From NCBI RefSeq assembly GCF_014636315.1, contig NZ_BMED01000006.1:434001-498000 (forward strand): a stretch of DNA of 64,000 nucleotides, written 5' to 3'. The stretch comes from Parundibacterium terreum (GTDB lineage Bacteria; Pseudomonadota; Gammaproteobacteria; Burkholderiales; Burkholderiaceae_D). The number at the start of each line of letters is the position of its first letter. Position 1 is the first letter of the stretch. Under the pieces are notes generated by a model, which did not search any database, was not told the DNA's origin, and worked only from the letters and a program-made list of their open reading frames with translations. The position numbers and the translations under genes were made by a program. This document shows positions 18,720 through 26,027 of the stretch, one piece after another.

Positions 18720-18831
18720 CAAAAGCAGGGCAACGGGAGAATCAGCTTGCCCCTGGTGTGTGCGCAGCGGTTCTAATTGCAATGTCCGAAAACGGCTAGA
18801 CGCTGGATTTGGGTGCGCGTATAACGTCGTC

Positions 18832-20346
18832 ATGGCTACTTTACTTTCTGAATCTCCTGCTTCCGCATCTCCGGTATCGCTGCTGGACCCGGAGCATTGC
18901 TATCGGGCGCTGGTGGCGCGGGATAGCCGGTTTGACGGGGTGTTTTTTATCGGCGTGAAGACGACTGGTGTGTACTGCCGGCCGGTTTGTGCGGTGAAGA
19001 CGGCGCGGGCTTCTTCATGTACTTATTATTCCAGCGCCGCGGCGGCGGAGGCGGCGGGGTTTCGGCCTTGCTTGCGCTGCCGGCCTGAGCTTGCGCCTTA
19101 TGCCTTGCAGCAGAACCTGGCGTATGCGGTGTGGCAAAGGATTGCTGCCGGGGCCTTGAATGATGGCGATGTGGAGCGGCTGGCGGAAGAGATAGGCTTG
19201 TCTTCGCGGCAACTGCGGCGGGTCTTGCTGCAGCATTTTGGGGTGACGCCGGTGGAGCTGGCGCAGACGCAGCGGTTGCTGTTTGCCAAAAAGCTGCTGC
19301 AGGAAACCGGCCTGCCGATGACCGATGTGGCCTATGCGGCGGGATTTGGCAGTGTGCGGCGTTTCAATGCGCTGTTCGCGGAACGCTACAAGATGGCGCC
19401 GGGGTCGATACGCCGCGCTTCGGCCACCGATAGCGAGGGCATTATCCTGCGCCTCGCTTACCGGCCGCCGTATGCGTGGGATGAGGCTTTGCAATATCTG
19501 GCGGCGCGGGCCATGCCCGGGTTGGAGGCAGTGCTGGAGGATAAATCCGGCAAGTCCTATGTACGCAGTGTCAGCATAGGCGACAGGCAGGGCTGGTTGC
19601 AGGTCAGGCATGTGGCGGACAAACAGCAACTGAGCTTGCAGGTGGCCCCTGCACTGGCGCCGGTGCTGATGCCGCTGCTGGCCAAGGTACGTAACCTGTT
19701 CGATCTGGATGCAAATCCTTTGGTGATGGAGTCTTATCTGCAGACCGATACGTTGCTGGCGGCGCAGATACAGCGCACGCCGGGTTTGCGGGTGCCGGGG
19801 GCATTTGATGCGTTTGAGTTGGCGATACGCGCGATACTCGGCCAGCAGATCAGCGTGGCCGGGGCTTCGACGGTGGCCGGGCGGCTGGTGCGCCGCTTCG
19901 GTATGCCTATAGAAACGCCGTTCGCTGAAGTTAGCCATCACTTTCCAGCAGCAGATTTGCTGGCGGGGATGCCGGTGGAAGAGATCGCGCAGATAGGGCT
20001 GACCAAAAGCCGCGCGGCGACTATCCGCAATCTGGCGGTGTTTGCGGTGGAGGGCGGTTTGCAGATGCCGGCCGGTATCTCGCTGGAAGATGCGGTGGCG
20101 AGGCTGAAGACTGTCGGCGGAGTCGGTGAATGGACTGCGCAATACATTGCGCTACGCGCCTTGCGCTTTGCCGATGCCTTCCCGGCCGGCGACCTGGCGC
20201 TGCAGAAGGCGGCCGCCGTAGCACCGGAAACCCGTATCACTGAAAAGCAATTGCTGGCGCGCGCGCATCCATGGTCGCCGTGGCGCTCCTATGCCGCATT
20301 GCTGCTATGGCAATCTTTGTCTTACCCTAAACAGAGCAAGGACTAG
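18832..20346 (+). CDS. Alkylation repair fusion: Ada-N zinc domain, AraC-type HTH and AlkA glycosylase
   Basis: I chose the ATG at 18832 (MATLLSESPASASP), because sequence upstream is repeat DNA. The 504-residue protein has three modules. Residues 20-88 are an Ada N-terminal domain with zinc ligands Cys49, Cys53, Cys80 and Cys83. Their spacing is the same as in E. coli Ada, so Cys49 would be the methyl-phosphotriester acceptor. Residues 95-195 are an AraC-type DNA-binding domain (LSSRQLRRVLLQHFGVTP). Residues 200-504 are an AlkA-type 3-methyladenine glycosylase with a helix-hairpin-helix (VGGVGEWTAQYIALRAL) and a following Asp in FPAGDLALQK. It probably senses methyl damage, activates transcription and excises alkylated bases. 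ogt follows four bases downstream. Confidence 0.93.
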   Translation: MATLLSESPASASPVSLLDPEHCYRALVARDSRFDGVFFIGVKTTGVYCRPVCAVKTARASSCTYYSSAAAAEAAGFRPCLRCRPELAPYALQQNLAYAVWQRIAAGALNDGDVERLAEEIGLSSRQLRRVLLQHFGVTPVELAQTQRLLFAKKLLQETGLPMTDVAYAAGFGSVRRFNALFAERYKMAPGSIRRASATDSEGIILRLAYRPPYAWDEALQYLAARAMPGLEAVLEDKSGKSYVRSVSIGDRQGWLQVRHVADKQQLSLQVAPALAPVLMPLLAKVRNLFDLDANPLVMESYLQTDTLLAAQIQRTPGLRVPGAFDAFELAIRAILGQQISVAGASTVAGRLVRRFGMPIETPFAEVSHHFPAADLLAGMPVEEIAQIGLTKSRAATIRNLAVFAVEGGLQMPAGISLEDAVARLKTVGGVGEWTAQYIALRALRFADAFPAGDLALQKAAAVAPETRITEKQLLARAHPWSPWRSYAALLLWQSLSYPKQSKD

Positions 20347-20350
20347 TACC

Positions 20351-20836
20351 ATGTATTACACCAATTACGACAGCCCGGTGGGCAAGCTGTTACTGGCGGC
20401 AAGCGACAAGGGGCTGGCAGGCATCTATTTTGAGCAGCACAGACATTTCAAGGGCAGTGCAGGCTGGCAACAGGATGACGGCCACGCAGTACTATTGCAG
20501 GTCAGGCAGCAATTGCAGGAGTACTTTGCAGGGCAGCGCCGGCAGTTTGATTTGCCGCTGGATTTATCTGCCGGTACCCCCTTCCAGCAATCGGTGTGGC
20601 AGGCCTTGCTGGATATCCCGTTTGGTGCAACCGCCAGCTATGGCGAGCTGGCAAAACGCATAGGCAAGCCGAGTGCGGTACGCGCGGTGGGGGCAGCCAA
20701 CGGTCGTAATCCGGTTTCCATTATCGTGCCCTGCCACCGCGTCATTGCAGGCTCCGGCGCGCTCACCGGCTACGCCGGCGGCTTGGCGAATAAGCAAGCC
20801 TTACTGGAGATGGAGGCGCCTAAGGGCTTGATTTAG
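20351..20836 (+). CDS. ogt: Methylated-DNA--protein-cysteine methyltransferase
   Basis: This enzyme removes methyl groups from O6-methylguanine by irreversible transfer to its own cysteine. The 161-residue protein has the active site PCHRV with Cys128, preceded by GTPFQQSVWQALLDIPFGATASYGELA and AVGAANGRNP, and ends in the YAGGLANKQALLEME segment. The start at 20351 (MYYTNYDSPVG) matches the family; an upstream in-frame ATG overlaps the AlkA-like gene. It lies four bases after that gene, so the two form an adaptive-response operon with Ada activities split over two proteins. Confidence 0.96.
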   Translation: MYYTNYDSPVGKLLLAASDKGLAGIYFEQHRHFKGSAGWQQDDGHAVLLQVRQQLQEYFAGQRRQFDLPLDLSAGTPFQQSVWQALLDIPFGATASYGELAKRIGKPSAVRAVGAANGRNPVSIIVPCHRVIAGSGALTGYAGGLANKQALLEMEAPKGLI

Positions 20837-20899
20837 CAAGGAAAATTGTACCTGGAGTAATTTTAATTTCTTGGTGGAATGTAAAATAACTATTTTATG

Positions 20900-20965
20900 T
20901 TGCGATGCACAAAAAACGCTTGACGCAGATTTCGAAGCGGGTAGAATAGTAAATGTTGCAGTGCA
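20900..20965 (+). promoter_or_regulatory. Phasin promoter flanked by two TTGCRNTGCA boxes
   Basis: A sigma-70 promoter is visible: TTGACG at 20920-20925, a 16-base spacer, and TAGAAT at 20942-20947. Two similar boxes flank it, TTGCGATGCA at 20900-20909 and TTGCAGTGCA at 20956-20965. TGC/GCA-rich sites like these are the kind bound by PhaR, the repressor of phasin genes in PHB producers. That PhaR is the binder is inference; no phaR gene is in the window. Confidence 0.55.
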
Positions 20966-21028
20966 CCATAAGCAGTTTCCAGATGGACGTCGCTGCCATA
21001 TTTATCTTTTCACTCTAAAGGAAATACC

Positions 21029-21592
21029 ATGTACACGACTCCAGAACAATTCATCGCCGCGACTAAAACCAACCTGGAAAACCAGTTTGCTTCCCTGACA
21101 GCAATGAACAAGAAAGCCTTTGAAGGCCTGGAACAAATCTTCGCATTGAACGTTAGCGCTGCCAAAGCGACTATCGAAGAATCCACAGCAACGGCAAAAC
21201 AACTGATGGGCGCTAAAGACCCACAGGAATTCCTGTCCCTGACAGCAGCTCAAGCCAAACCTAGCGCAGAAAAAGCACTGGCCTACGGCCGTCACCTGGC
21301 AAGCATCACTACTGCAACCCAGGCAGAATTCACCAAGGCTGTTGAAGCGCACATCGCTGAAACCAACACCAAGGTTGTCGCACTGATCGACGAAGTGACT
21401 AAAAATGCACCTGCTGGTTCCGAACAAGCTGTTGCCGCTCTGAAAACAGTTATCGGCAACATCAATGCCGGTTACGAACAACTGAGCAAAACCAGCAAGC
21501 AAGCTGTACAGACTCTGGAAGAAAACCTGGCTGCTGCAACTCAACAGTTCACACAAGCTGCTGAAAAAGCAACTCCACGCAGCAAGAAGTAA
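21029..21592 (+). CDS. phaP: Phasin family protein
   Basis: Phasins coat polyhydroxyalkanoate granules and control their number and size. The 187-residue protein is almost entirely amphipathic helix, rich in Ala, Glu, Lys and Gln, beginning YTTPEQFIAATKTNLENQFASLTAMNKKAFEGLEQI. This is the pattern of the betaproteobacterial phasin family. Codon use is strongly biased (many GCT/CTG/AAA codons), suggesting high expression. A strong ribosome site (AAAGGAAATACC) precedes the ATG, and a terminator ends the gene, so it is monocistronic. A thiolase gene for the same pathway follows. Confidence 0.93.
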   Translation: MYTTPEQFIAATKTNLENQFASLTAMNKKAFEGLEQIFALNVSAAKATIEESTATAKQLMGAKDPQEFLSLTAAQAKPSAEKALAYGRHLASITTATQAEFTKAVEAHIAETNTKVVALIDEVTKNAPAGSEQAVAALKTVIGNINAGYEQLSKTSKQAVQTLEENLAAATQQFTQAAEKATPRSKK

Positions 21593-21659
21593 TTTGCCTG
21601 CCTGAGCTGAGTGCCGGTGCCTGAGGTAATACCTGGGTTGGCACGCAGAGCTGGAAATA

Positions 21660-21690
21660 GAATGGACCGCAATCGCGGTCCATTTTTTTT
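21660..21690 (+). terminator. Rho-independent terminator after the phasin gene
   Basis: ATGGACCGC and GCGGTCCAT pair across an AATC loop and are followed by a run of eight T residues, 68 bases after the phasin stop. Confidence 0.93.
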
Positions 21691-21840
21691 GCGCGGCGTT
21701 TTGGCACGCCGCTGCACAAGTTACGGCGGCGAGTATAATCAGTATGCGACTTACTAAAATGACAGCGGCTCTGCTAAAGATAGCCGCGCTCATTCGCCAC
21801 ACCGGCTTGGCTCAGACTAAGCCCTAACCAGGAGAATCCT

Positions 21841-23016
21841 ATGCAAGACGTAGTTATCGTGGCCGCTGGCCGTACAGCGGTAGGTAAATTTGGCGGTTCC
21901 TTGTCTAAAATCGCCGCATCCGACCTGGGCGCGCATGTGATCAAGGCTTTGCTGGCCAAATCCGGCCTGAGCGGTGACCAGATCAATGAAGTGATACTCG
22001 GCCAGGTGCTGACCGCCGGCGTAGGCCAGAATGCAGCGCGCCAGGCGTCGATACGCGCCGGCTTGCCGAACATGGTGCCGGCCTTCACGATCAATAAGGT
22101 ATGCGGCAGCGGTTTGAAAGCCACGCACCTGGCGACTCAATCCATCCGTTGCGGCGACGCCGACATCATCATCGCTGGCGGCCAGGAAAACATGAGCGCA
22201 TCGCCGCATGTGCTGAACGGTTCGCGCGAAGGTTTCCGCATGGGCGACACCAAGCTGGTGGACACAATGATCGTGGATGGCCTGTGGGATGCGTTCAACC
22301 AGTACCACATGGGCACTACCGCTGAAAACGTCGCGAAGAAATATGATGTGTCGCGCCAGGAGCAGGATGAGTTTGCAATGGCTTCGCAAAACAAGGCAGA
22401 GGCAGCGCAAAAAGCCGGCAAGTTCAAGGATGAAATCATTCCTCTGGAAATCCCGCAGAAAAAAGGCACGATCGTTTTTGACAGCGATGAATTCATCAAG
22501 CACGGCACCACGCTGGAATCCCTGTCCGGCTTGCGCCCTGCTTTTGCCAAGGACGGCACGGTTACAGCCGGTAATGCATCCGGTCTGAATGACGGCGCAG
22601 CGGCAGTAATCATGATGTCGGCCCGTAAGGCGGAAGAACTGGGCCTGAAACCATTGGTCAGGATCAAGGCATATTCGTCAGCCGGCGTGGACCCCAGCAT
22701 CATGGGCATGGGACCGGTACCTGCCGCCCAGTTGTGCCTGAAAAAAGCCGGCTGGACACACCAGGACCTGGACCTGATGGAAATCAATGAAGCCTTTGCT
22801 GCGCAGGCGATAGGCGTCAACAAGGAGATGGGCTGGGATACCAGCAAGATCAACGTCAATGGCGGCGCGATCGCGATCGGCCATCCTATCGGCGCATCAG
22901 GTGCCCGTATCCTGGTGACATTGATCCATGAAATGATACGCCGCGATGCCAAGCGCGGCCTGGCCAGCCTGTGCATAGGCGGCGGCATGGGCGTAGCGCT
23001 GGCGATAGAGCGCTAA
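21841..23016 (+). CDS. phaA: Acetyl-CoA acetyltransferase (thiolase)
   Basis: This thiolase condenses two acetyl-CoA to acetoacetyl-CoA, or the reverse, the first step of PHB synthesis and the last of fatty acid or acetoacetate breakdown. The 391-residue protein has the nucleophilic Cys88 in INKVCGSG, the NEAFA motif, [14 protein letters not shown] with the active-site His, and SLCIGGGMG with the second Cys. A CAGGAG ribosome site lies before the ATG. The position next to phasin favours a biosynthetic PhaA role, but an AtoB-like role cannot be excluded. It is followed by its own terminator. Confidence 0.93.
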   Translation: MQDVVIVAAGRTAVGKFGGSLSKIAASDLGAHVIKALLAKSGLSGDQINEVILGQVLTAGVGQNAARQASIRAGLPNMVPAFTINKVCGSGLKATHLATQSIRCGDADIIIAGGQENMSASPHVLNGSREGFRMGDTKLVDTMIVDGLWDAFNQYHMGTTAENVAKKYDVSRQEQDEFAMASQNKAEAAQKAGKFKDEIIPLEIPQKKGTIVFDSDEFIKHGTTLESLSGLRPAFAKDGTVTAGNASGLNDGAAAVIMMSARKAEELGLKPLVRIKAYSSAGVDPSIMGMGPVPAAQLCLKKAGWTHQDLDLMEINEAFAAQAIGVNKEMGWDTSKINVNGGAIAIGHPIGASGARILVTLIHEMIRRDAKRGLASLCIGGGMGVALAIER

Positions 23017-23040
23017 GCAAGAGCCTCCGCATCAATCTGA

Positions 23041-23070
23041 AAATCCCGGTGGAACTACCGGGATTTTTTT
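23041..23070 (+). terminator. Rho-independent terminator after the thiolase gene
   Basis: AAATCCCGGT and ACCGGGATTT pair across a GGAACT loop and run into a T tract, 25 bases after the stop codon. Confidence 0.92.
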
Positions 23071-23224
23071 TACTCCAATGGCGGCAAGAATGTTGTAGAC
23101 AGGGAAAATTAGTAAAAATATACTCCTTGTCACTGTTGATCGCCTGTCAAAGCCATGAGCTGCCCCACAGAGGGTAAAGGCGACACTCCGTCGATCCCGA
23201 ATCTGTCCAATAAAAGGAAATGCC

Positions 23225-24544
23225 ATGAAGTGGAAAACCCTCCTTGCATCCGGTTGCCTGCTGTATGGCATGGCGGCTGCGGCCCAGGCTGTCACTGCAG
23301 ACCAGGTGAAAAGCTTCACGCTGCCCAATGGCATGAAGTTCCTGGTGCTGGAAAACACCGCGATACCGAATGCGAACATGTATACCTTCTGGAAAGTCGG
23401 TTCGCGCAACGAGGTACCCGGCATCACGGGTTTGTCCCATTTCTTTGAACACATGATGTTCAACGGCTCCAAAAAATACGGTCCCAAGCAGTTCGACCGC
23501 ACGATGGAAGCCAGCGGCGGTTCGAACAACGCGTATACCAGCAATGACGTGACCGTGTACCAGGACTGGTTTCCTGCGACTTCGCTGCCGGTGATTTTCG
23601 ATCTGGAGAGCGATCGCATCGCCAACCTGGCGATTGATCCCAAGATGGTGGAAAGCGAACGCGGCGTGGTGCTGTCCGAGCGCAGCACCGGGCTGGAGAA
23701 TTCCAATTTCCGCGCCTTGTCGGAACAGGTGGAAGCCGCCGCATTCAGCGCGCATCCCTATTCATGGCCGGTGATAGGCCATGAATCCGATATCAAGGCC
23801 TGGACCCAAGATGATCTGCGCCGCTATTTTGATGTCTACTATGCGCCGAACAATGCAGTGGCCGTCATCGTCGGCGATGTCAAAGCGGACGAAGTGAAGC
23901 GTCTGGCGGAGCAGTATTTTTCTGCCATCCCCAAGCGCCCGCTGCCGCCGGTAGTGCGTACCGTGGAGCCGGAACAAAAAGGCGAGCGCCGCGTTTTCGT
24001 GCGCAAGGAATCCGCTACCAGCGTGAACCTGATGGTGGCCTTCAAGACGCCTGCCACCAATAGCGACGATTATTACGCGCTGGATGTCTTGCAAAGCATA
24101 CTGGGCACCGGCAAGACTTCGCGCTTGTACAAGGCGCTGGTGGATACGCGGCTGGCGACCGATGCCGGCGCCTTCCGCAGCAAGAATTTTGATCCCGGCG
24201 TGCTGAGTATCTACGCGGTGGCCGCCCGCGACGTGCCTGCAGCCAAGCTGGAACAGGCATTGCTGGCGGAACTGGACAGGGTCGCACAGGAAGGTGTCAG
24301 CGCGGATGAGCTGCAAAAGGTCAAGAATCAAAAGCTGCTGAATTTCTATCGCGCACAGGAAACGATCAACGGCAAGGCTTCCCAGCTGGGTGAGTACGAA
24401 GTGTTCTTCGGCGACTATAAAAAACTGTTCGACGCGCCGGAGGCATACCGCAAATTAAGCGTCGCGGATATCCAGGCCGTTGCCGCAAAATATTTCAAGA
24501 AGTCGCAGCGCACCGTCGGTGTACTCGCGTCCAAGGAGGATTGA
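23225..24544 (+). CDS. M16 zinc peptidase, catalytic subunit, periplasmic
   Basis: The 439-residue protein has a signal peptide (MKWKTLLASGCLLYGMAAAAQA). It carries the inverted zinc motif of family M16, HFFEH at 72-76, with the more distant glutamate in VESERGVVLSER. Both M16 halves are present. It is closely coupled to the next gene, which encodes a partner without zinc ligands. Together they resemble the two-subunit M16B proteases, in which one chain is catalytic and the other completes the chamber. The likely substrates are short periplasmic peptides; this is family knowledge, not shown here. Confidence 0.93.
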   Translation: MKWKTLLASGCLLYGMAAAAQAVTADQVKSFTLPNGMKFLVLENTAIPNANMYTFWKVGSRNEVPGITGLSHFFEHMMFNGSKKYGPKQFDRTMEASGGSNNAYTSNDVTVYQDWFPATSLPVIFDLESDRIANLAIDPKMVESERGVVLSERSTGLENSNFRALSEQVEAAAFSAHPYSWPVIGHESDIKAWTQDDLRRYFDVYYAPNNAVAVIVGDVKADEVKRLAEQYFSAIPKRPLPPVVRTVEPEQKGERRVFVRKESATSVNLMVAFKTPATNSDDYYALDVLQSILGTGKTSRLYKALVDTRLATDAGAFRSKNFDPGVLSIYAVAARDVPAAKLEQALLAELDRVAQEGVSADELQKVKNQKLLNFYRAQETINGKASQLGEYEVFFGDYKKLFDAPEAYRKLSVADIQAVAAKYFKKSQRTVGVLASKED

Positions 24545-24546
24545 TG

Positions 24547-25947
24547 ATGAAGCGTTTCTTTATATTGGCATTTGCCGGGCTGAGCAGTTTCGCCACGCTG
24601 GCTGCGGCGGGCGACTTCCGTCTGCCCGCGTTTGAAACCGCAAAATTGTCGAACGGGCTGACCGTTTATTTGATGGAGCGTCATGACGTTCCTTTGATCG
24701 CGGTACGCGCTGTATTGAAGGCAGGCGCGGTCAGTGATGGACAGCAGGCGGGCCTCGCCAACCTGACCGGCGACGGCCTGCTGCTGGGTAGCGAGAAGTA
24801 CGATAAAAAAACCGTAGACCAGACTTTCGATTTCCTCGGCGCGCGCATCAGCAGCGTCACGGGAGCTGAGCAAAGTGGACTGGTGGCCGATTTTGCGCGC
24901 GATGATGCAGCCAAACTGCTGCCCATCTTTGCCGACATGCTGCAGCACCCGGTGTTTGAAGAAAATGAATTCGGCAAACTGCGCGCGCGCACCGTGGATG
25001 AATTAAGGCAAGCCAAGGAAAGCCCGCGTAATGTGGTGCAGACTTATTACCGCAGCATGCTGTTCGGTGATGGCGCCTATGCCAACCCGGTCTCCGGTTC
25101 GCTGACCAGCGTTGCTGCCCTGCAGCGTAGTGACTTGCAGGCTTTTCACCGTGCCTACTACCGGCCTGACAATGCAGCGCTGGTCGTGGTGGGTGACTTT
25201 AAGCCGACAGCGATGCGCCAGCAACTGGAAGGCCTGTTCGGGAAATGGCGTGCCAACGGCGAGTTGCCCAAGCCGCGGGCCAATGGCACGGTAACAGCGC
25301 CGAAGTCTCGCGTGTGGCTGGTGAATAAATCCGATGCGGTGGAAACTACCTTCCTGTTCGGCGGCGCCGGCATTGCCCGCAACGACCCCGACTATGTGCA
25401 ACTGCAAGTGCTGAATACGATACTGGGCGGGCGCTTTACTTCCTGGCTCAACGATGAGCTGCGGGTCAATTCCGGCCTGACCTATGGTGCCCGCAGCGAA
25501 TTCTCGCCACTGTCACAGACCGGCACGTTTGCCGTTTCCAGCTTTACTGCAACGCCGAAGACCGAAGCCGCGCTGGCGCTGGCCGCTTCCACCTACCAGC
25601 GCTTGTGGGACAAGGGCATCGACGCGGCAACGCTGGAATCCGCCAAAGCCTATGTCAAAGGCCAATACCCGCCGCGCTTTGAGACCAGCCAGCAACTGGC
25701 CGGCTTGCTGGCCGATATGTATATCAACAAGGTGGGACGCGATCAAATTGACCACTTCACCCGCGATGTCGACAGCCTGACGCCGGAACGCGCCAAGCTG
25801 CTGGTGGACAAGCATTTTCCACGCGACAAGCTGCAGATGGTGCTGATCGGCAAGGCCGAGGCCATCCGCGGCATCGCCGCCAAATATGGCGAGATTACCG
25901 AGCTGGATATCACCGCCAGCGGTTTCGCGCCTACGACAGTTAAATAA
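24547..25947 (+). CDS. M16 peptidase-like partner subunit lacking the zinc motif
   Basis: The start is ATG at 24547 or 24544. The first of these sits six bases after an AAGGAGGA ribosome site, and the second overlaps the previous stop as TGATG. The protein has about 466 residues with a signal peptide (MKRFFILAFAGLSSFATLAAAG). It is an M16 homologue, with QLEGLFGKWRANGELPKP and a later LGGRFTSWLNDELR-type half. The HxxEH zinc site is absent: the aligned segment is GLANLTGDGLL, replacing His, Glu and His by Asn, Gly and Asp. It is therefore a non-catalytic chain for the preceding peptidase. Confidence 0.92.
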   Translation: MKRFFILAFAGLSSFATLAAAGDFRLPAFETAKLSNGLTVYLMERHDVPLIAVRAVLKAGAVSDGQQAGLANLTGDGLLLGSEKYDKKTVDQTFDFLGARISSVTGAEQSGLVADFARDDAAKLLPIFADMLQHPVFEENEFGKLRARTVDELRQAKESPRNVVQTYYRSMLFGDGAYANPVSGSLTSVAALQRSDLQAFHRAYYRPDNAALVVVGDFKPTAMRQQLEGLFGKWRANGELPKPRANGTVTAPKSRVWLVNKSDAVETTFLFGGAGIARNDPDYVQLQVLNTILGGRFTSWLNDELRVNSGLTYGARSEFSPLSQTGTFAVSSFTATPKTEAALALAASTYQRLWDKGIDAATLESAKAYVKGQYPPRFETSQQLAGLLADMYINKVGRDQIDHFTRDVDSLTPERAKLLVDKHFPRDKLQMVLIGKAEAIRGIAAKYGEITELDITASGFAPTTVK

Positions 25948-26027
25948 ACAGGATGGCGGCGCCCAGGGATGGTATTGATCCCTGGCCGCTTCCGGTATTT
26001 TCGATTTTCCTTCGCTCCCACAAGACC

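Larger units (their letters stand above)
18251..18831. other. Divergent intergenic region carrying a structured repeat and hexamer tract
   Basis: The 581 bases between the small frame and the AlkA-like gene are mostly taken up by the repeat at 18362-18592 and the CAACTG tract at 18594-18719. The 112 bases from the tract to the ATG at 18832 must hold the ribosome site and perhaps the promoter of the repair genes. An open frame continues through the repeat into the repair gene, but it is low complexity and not coding. Confidence 0.7.

Noticed and set aside
18358-18831. Long open frame running through the repeat and hexamer tract into the AlkA-like gene
   Set aside because: The translated part is repeat DNA (a run of Cys-Asn pairs) and a known type of false ORF; family similarity starts only at 18832.
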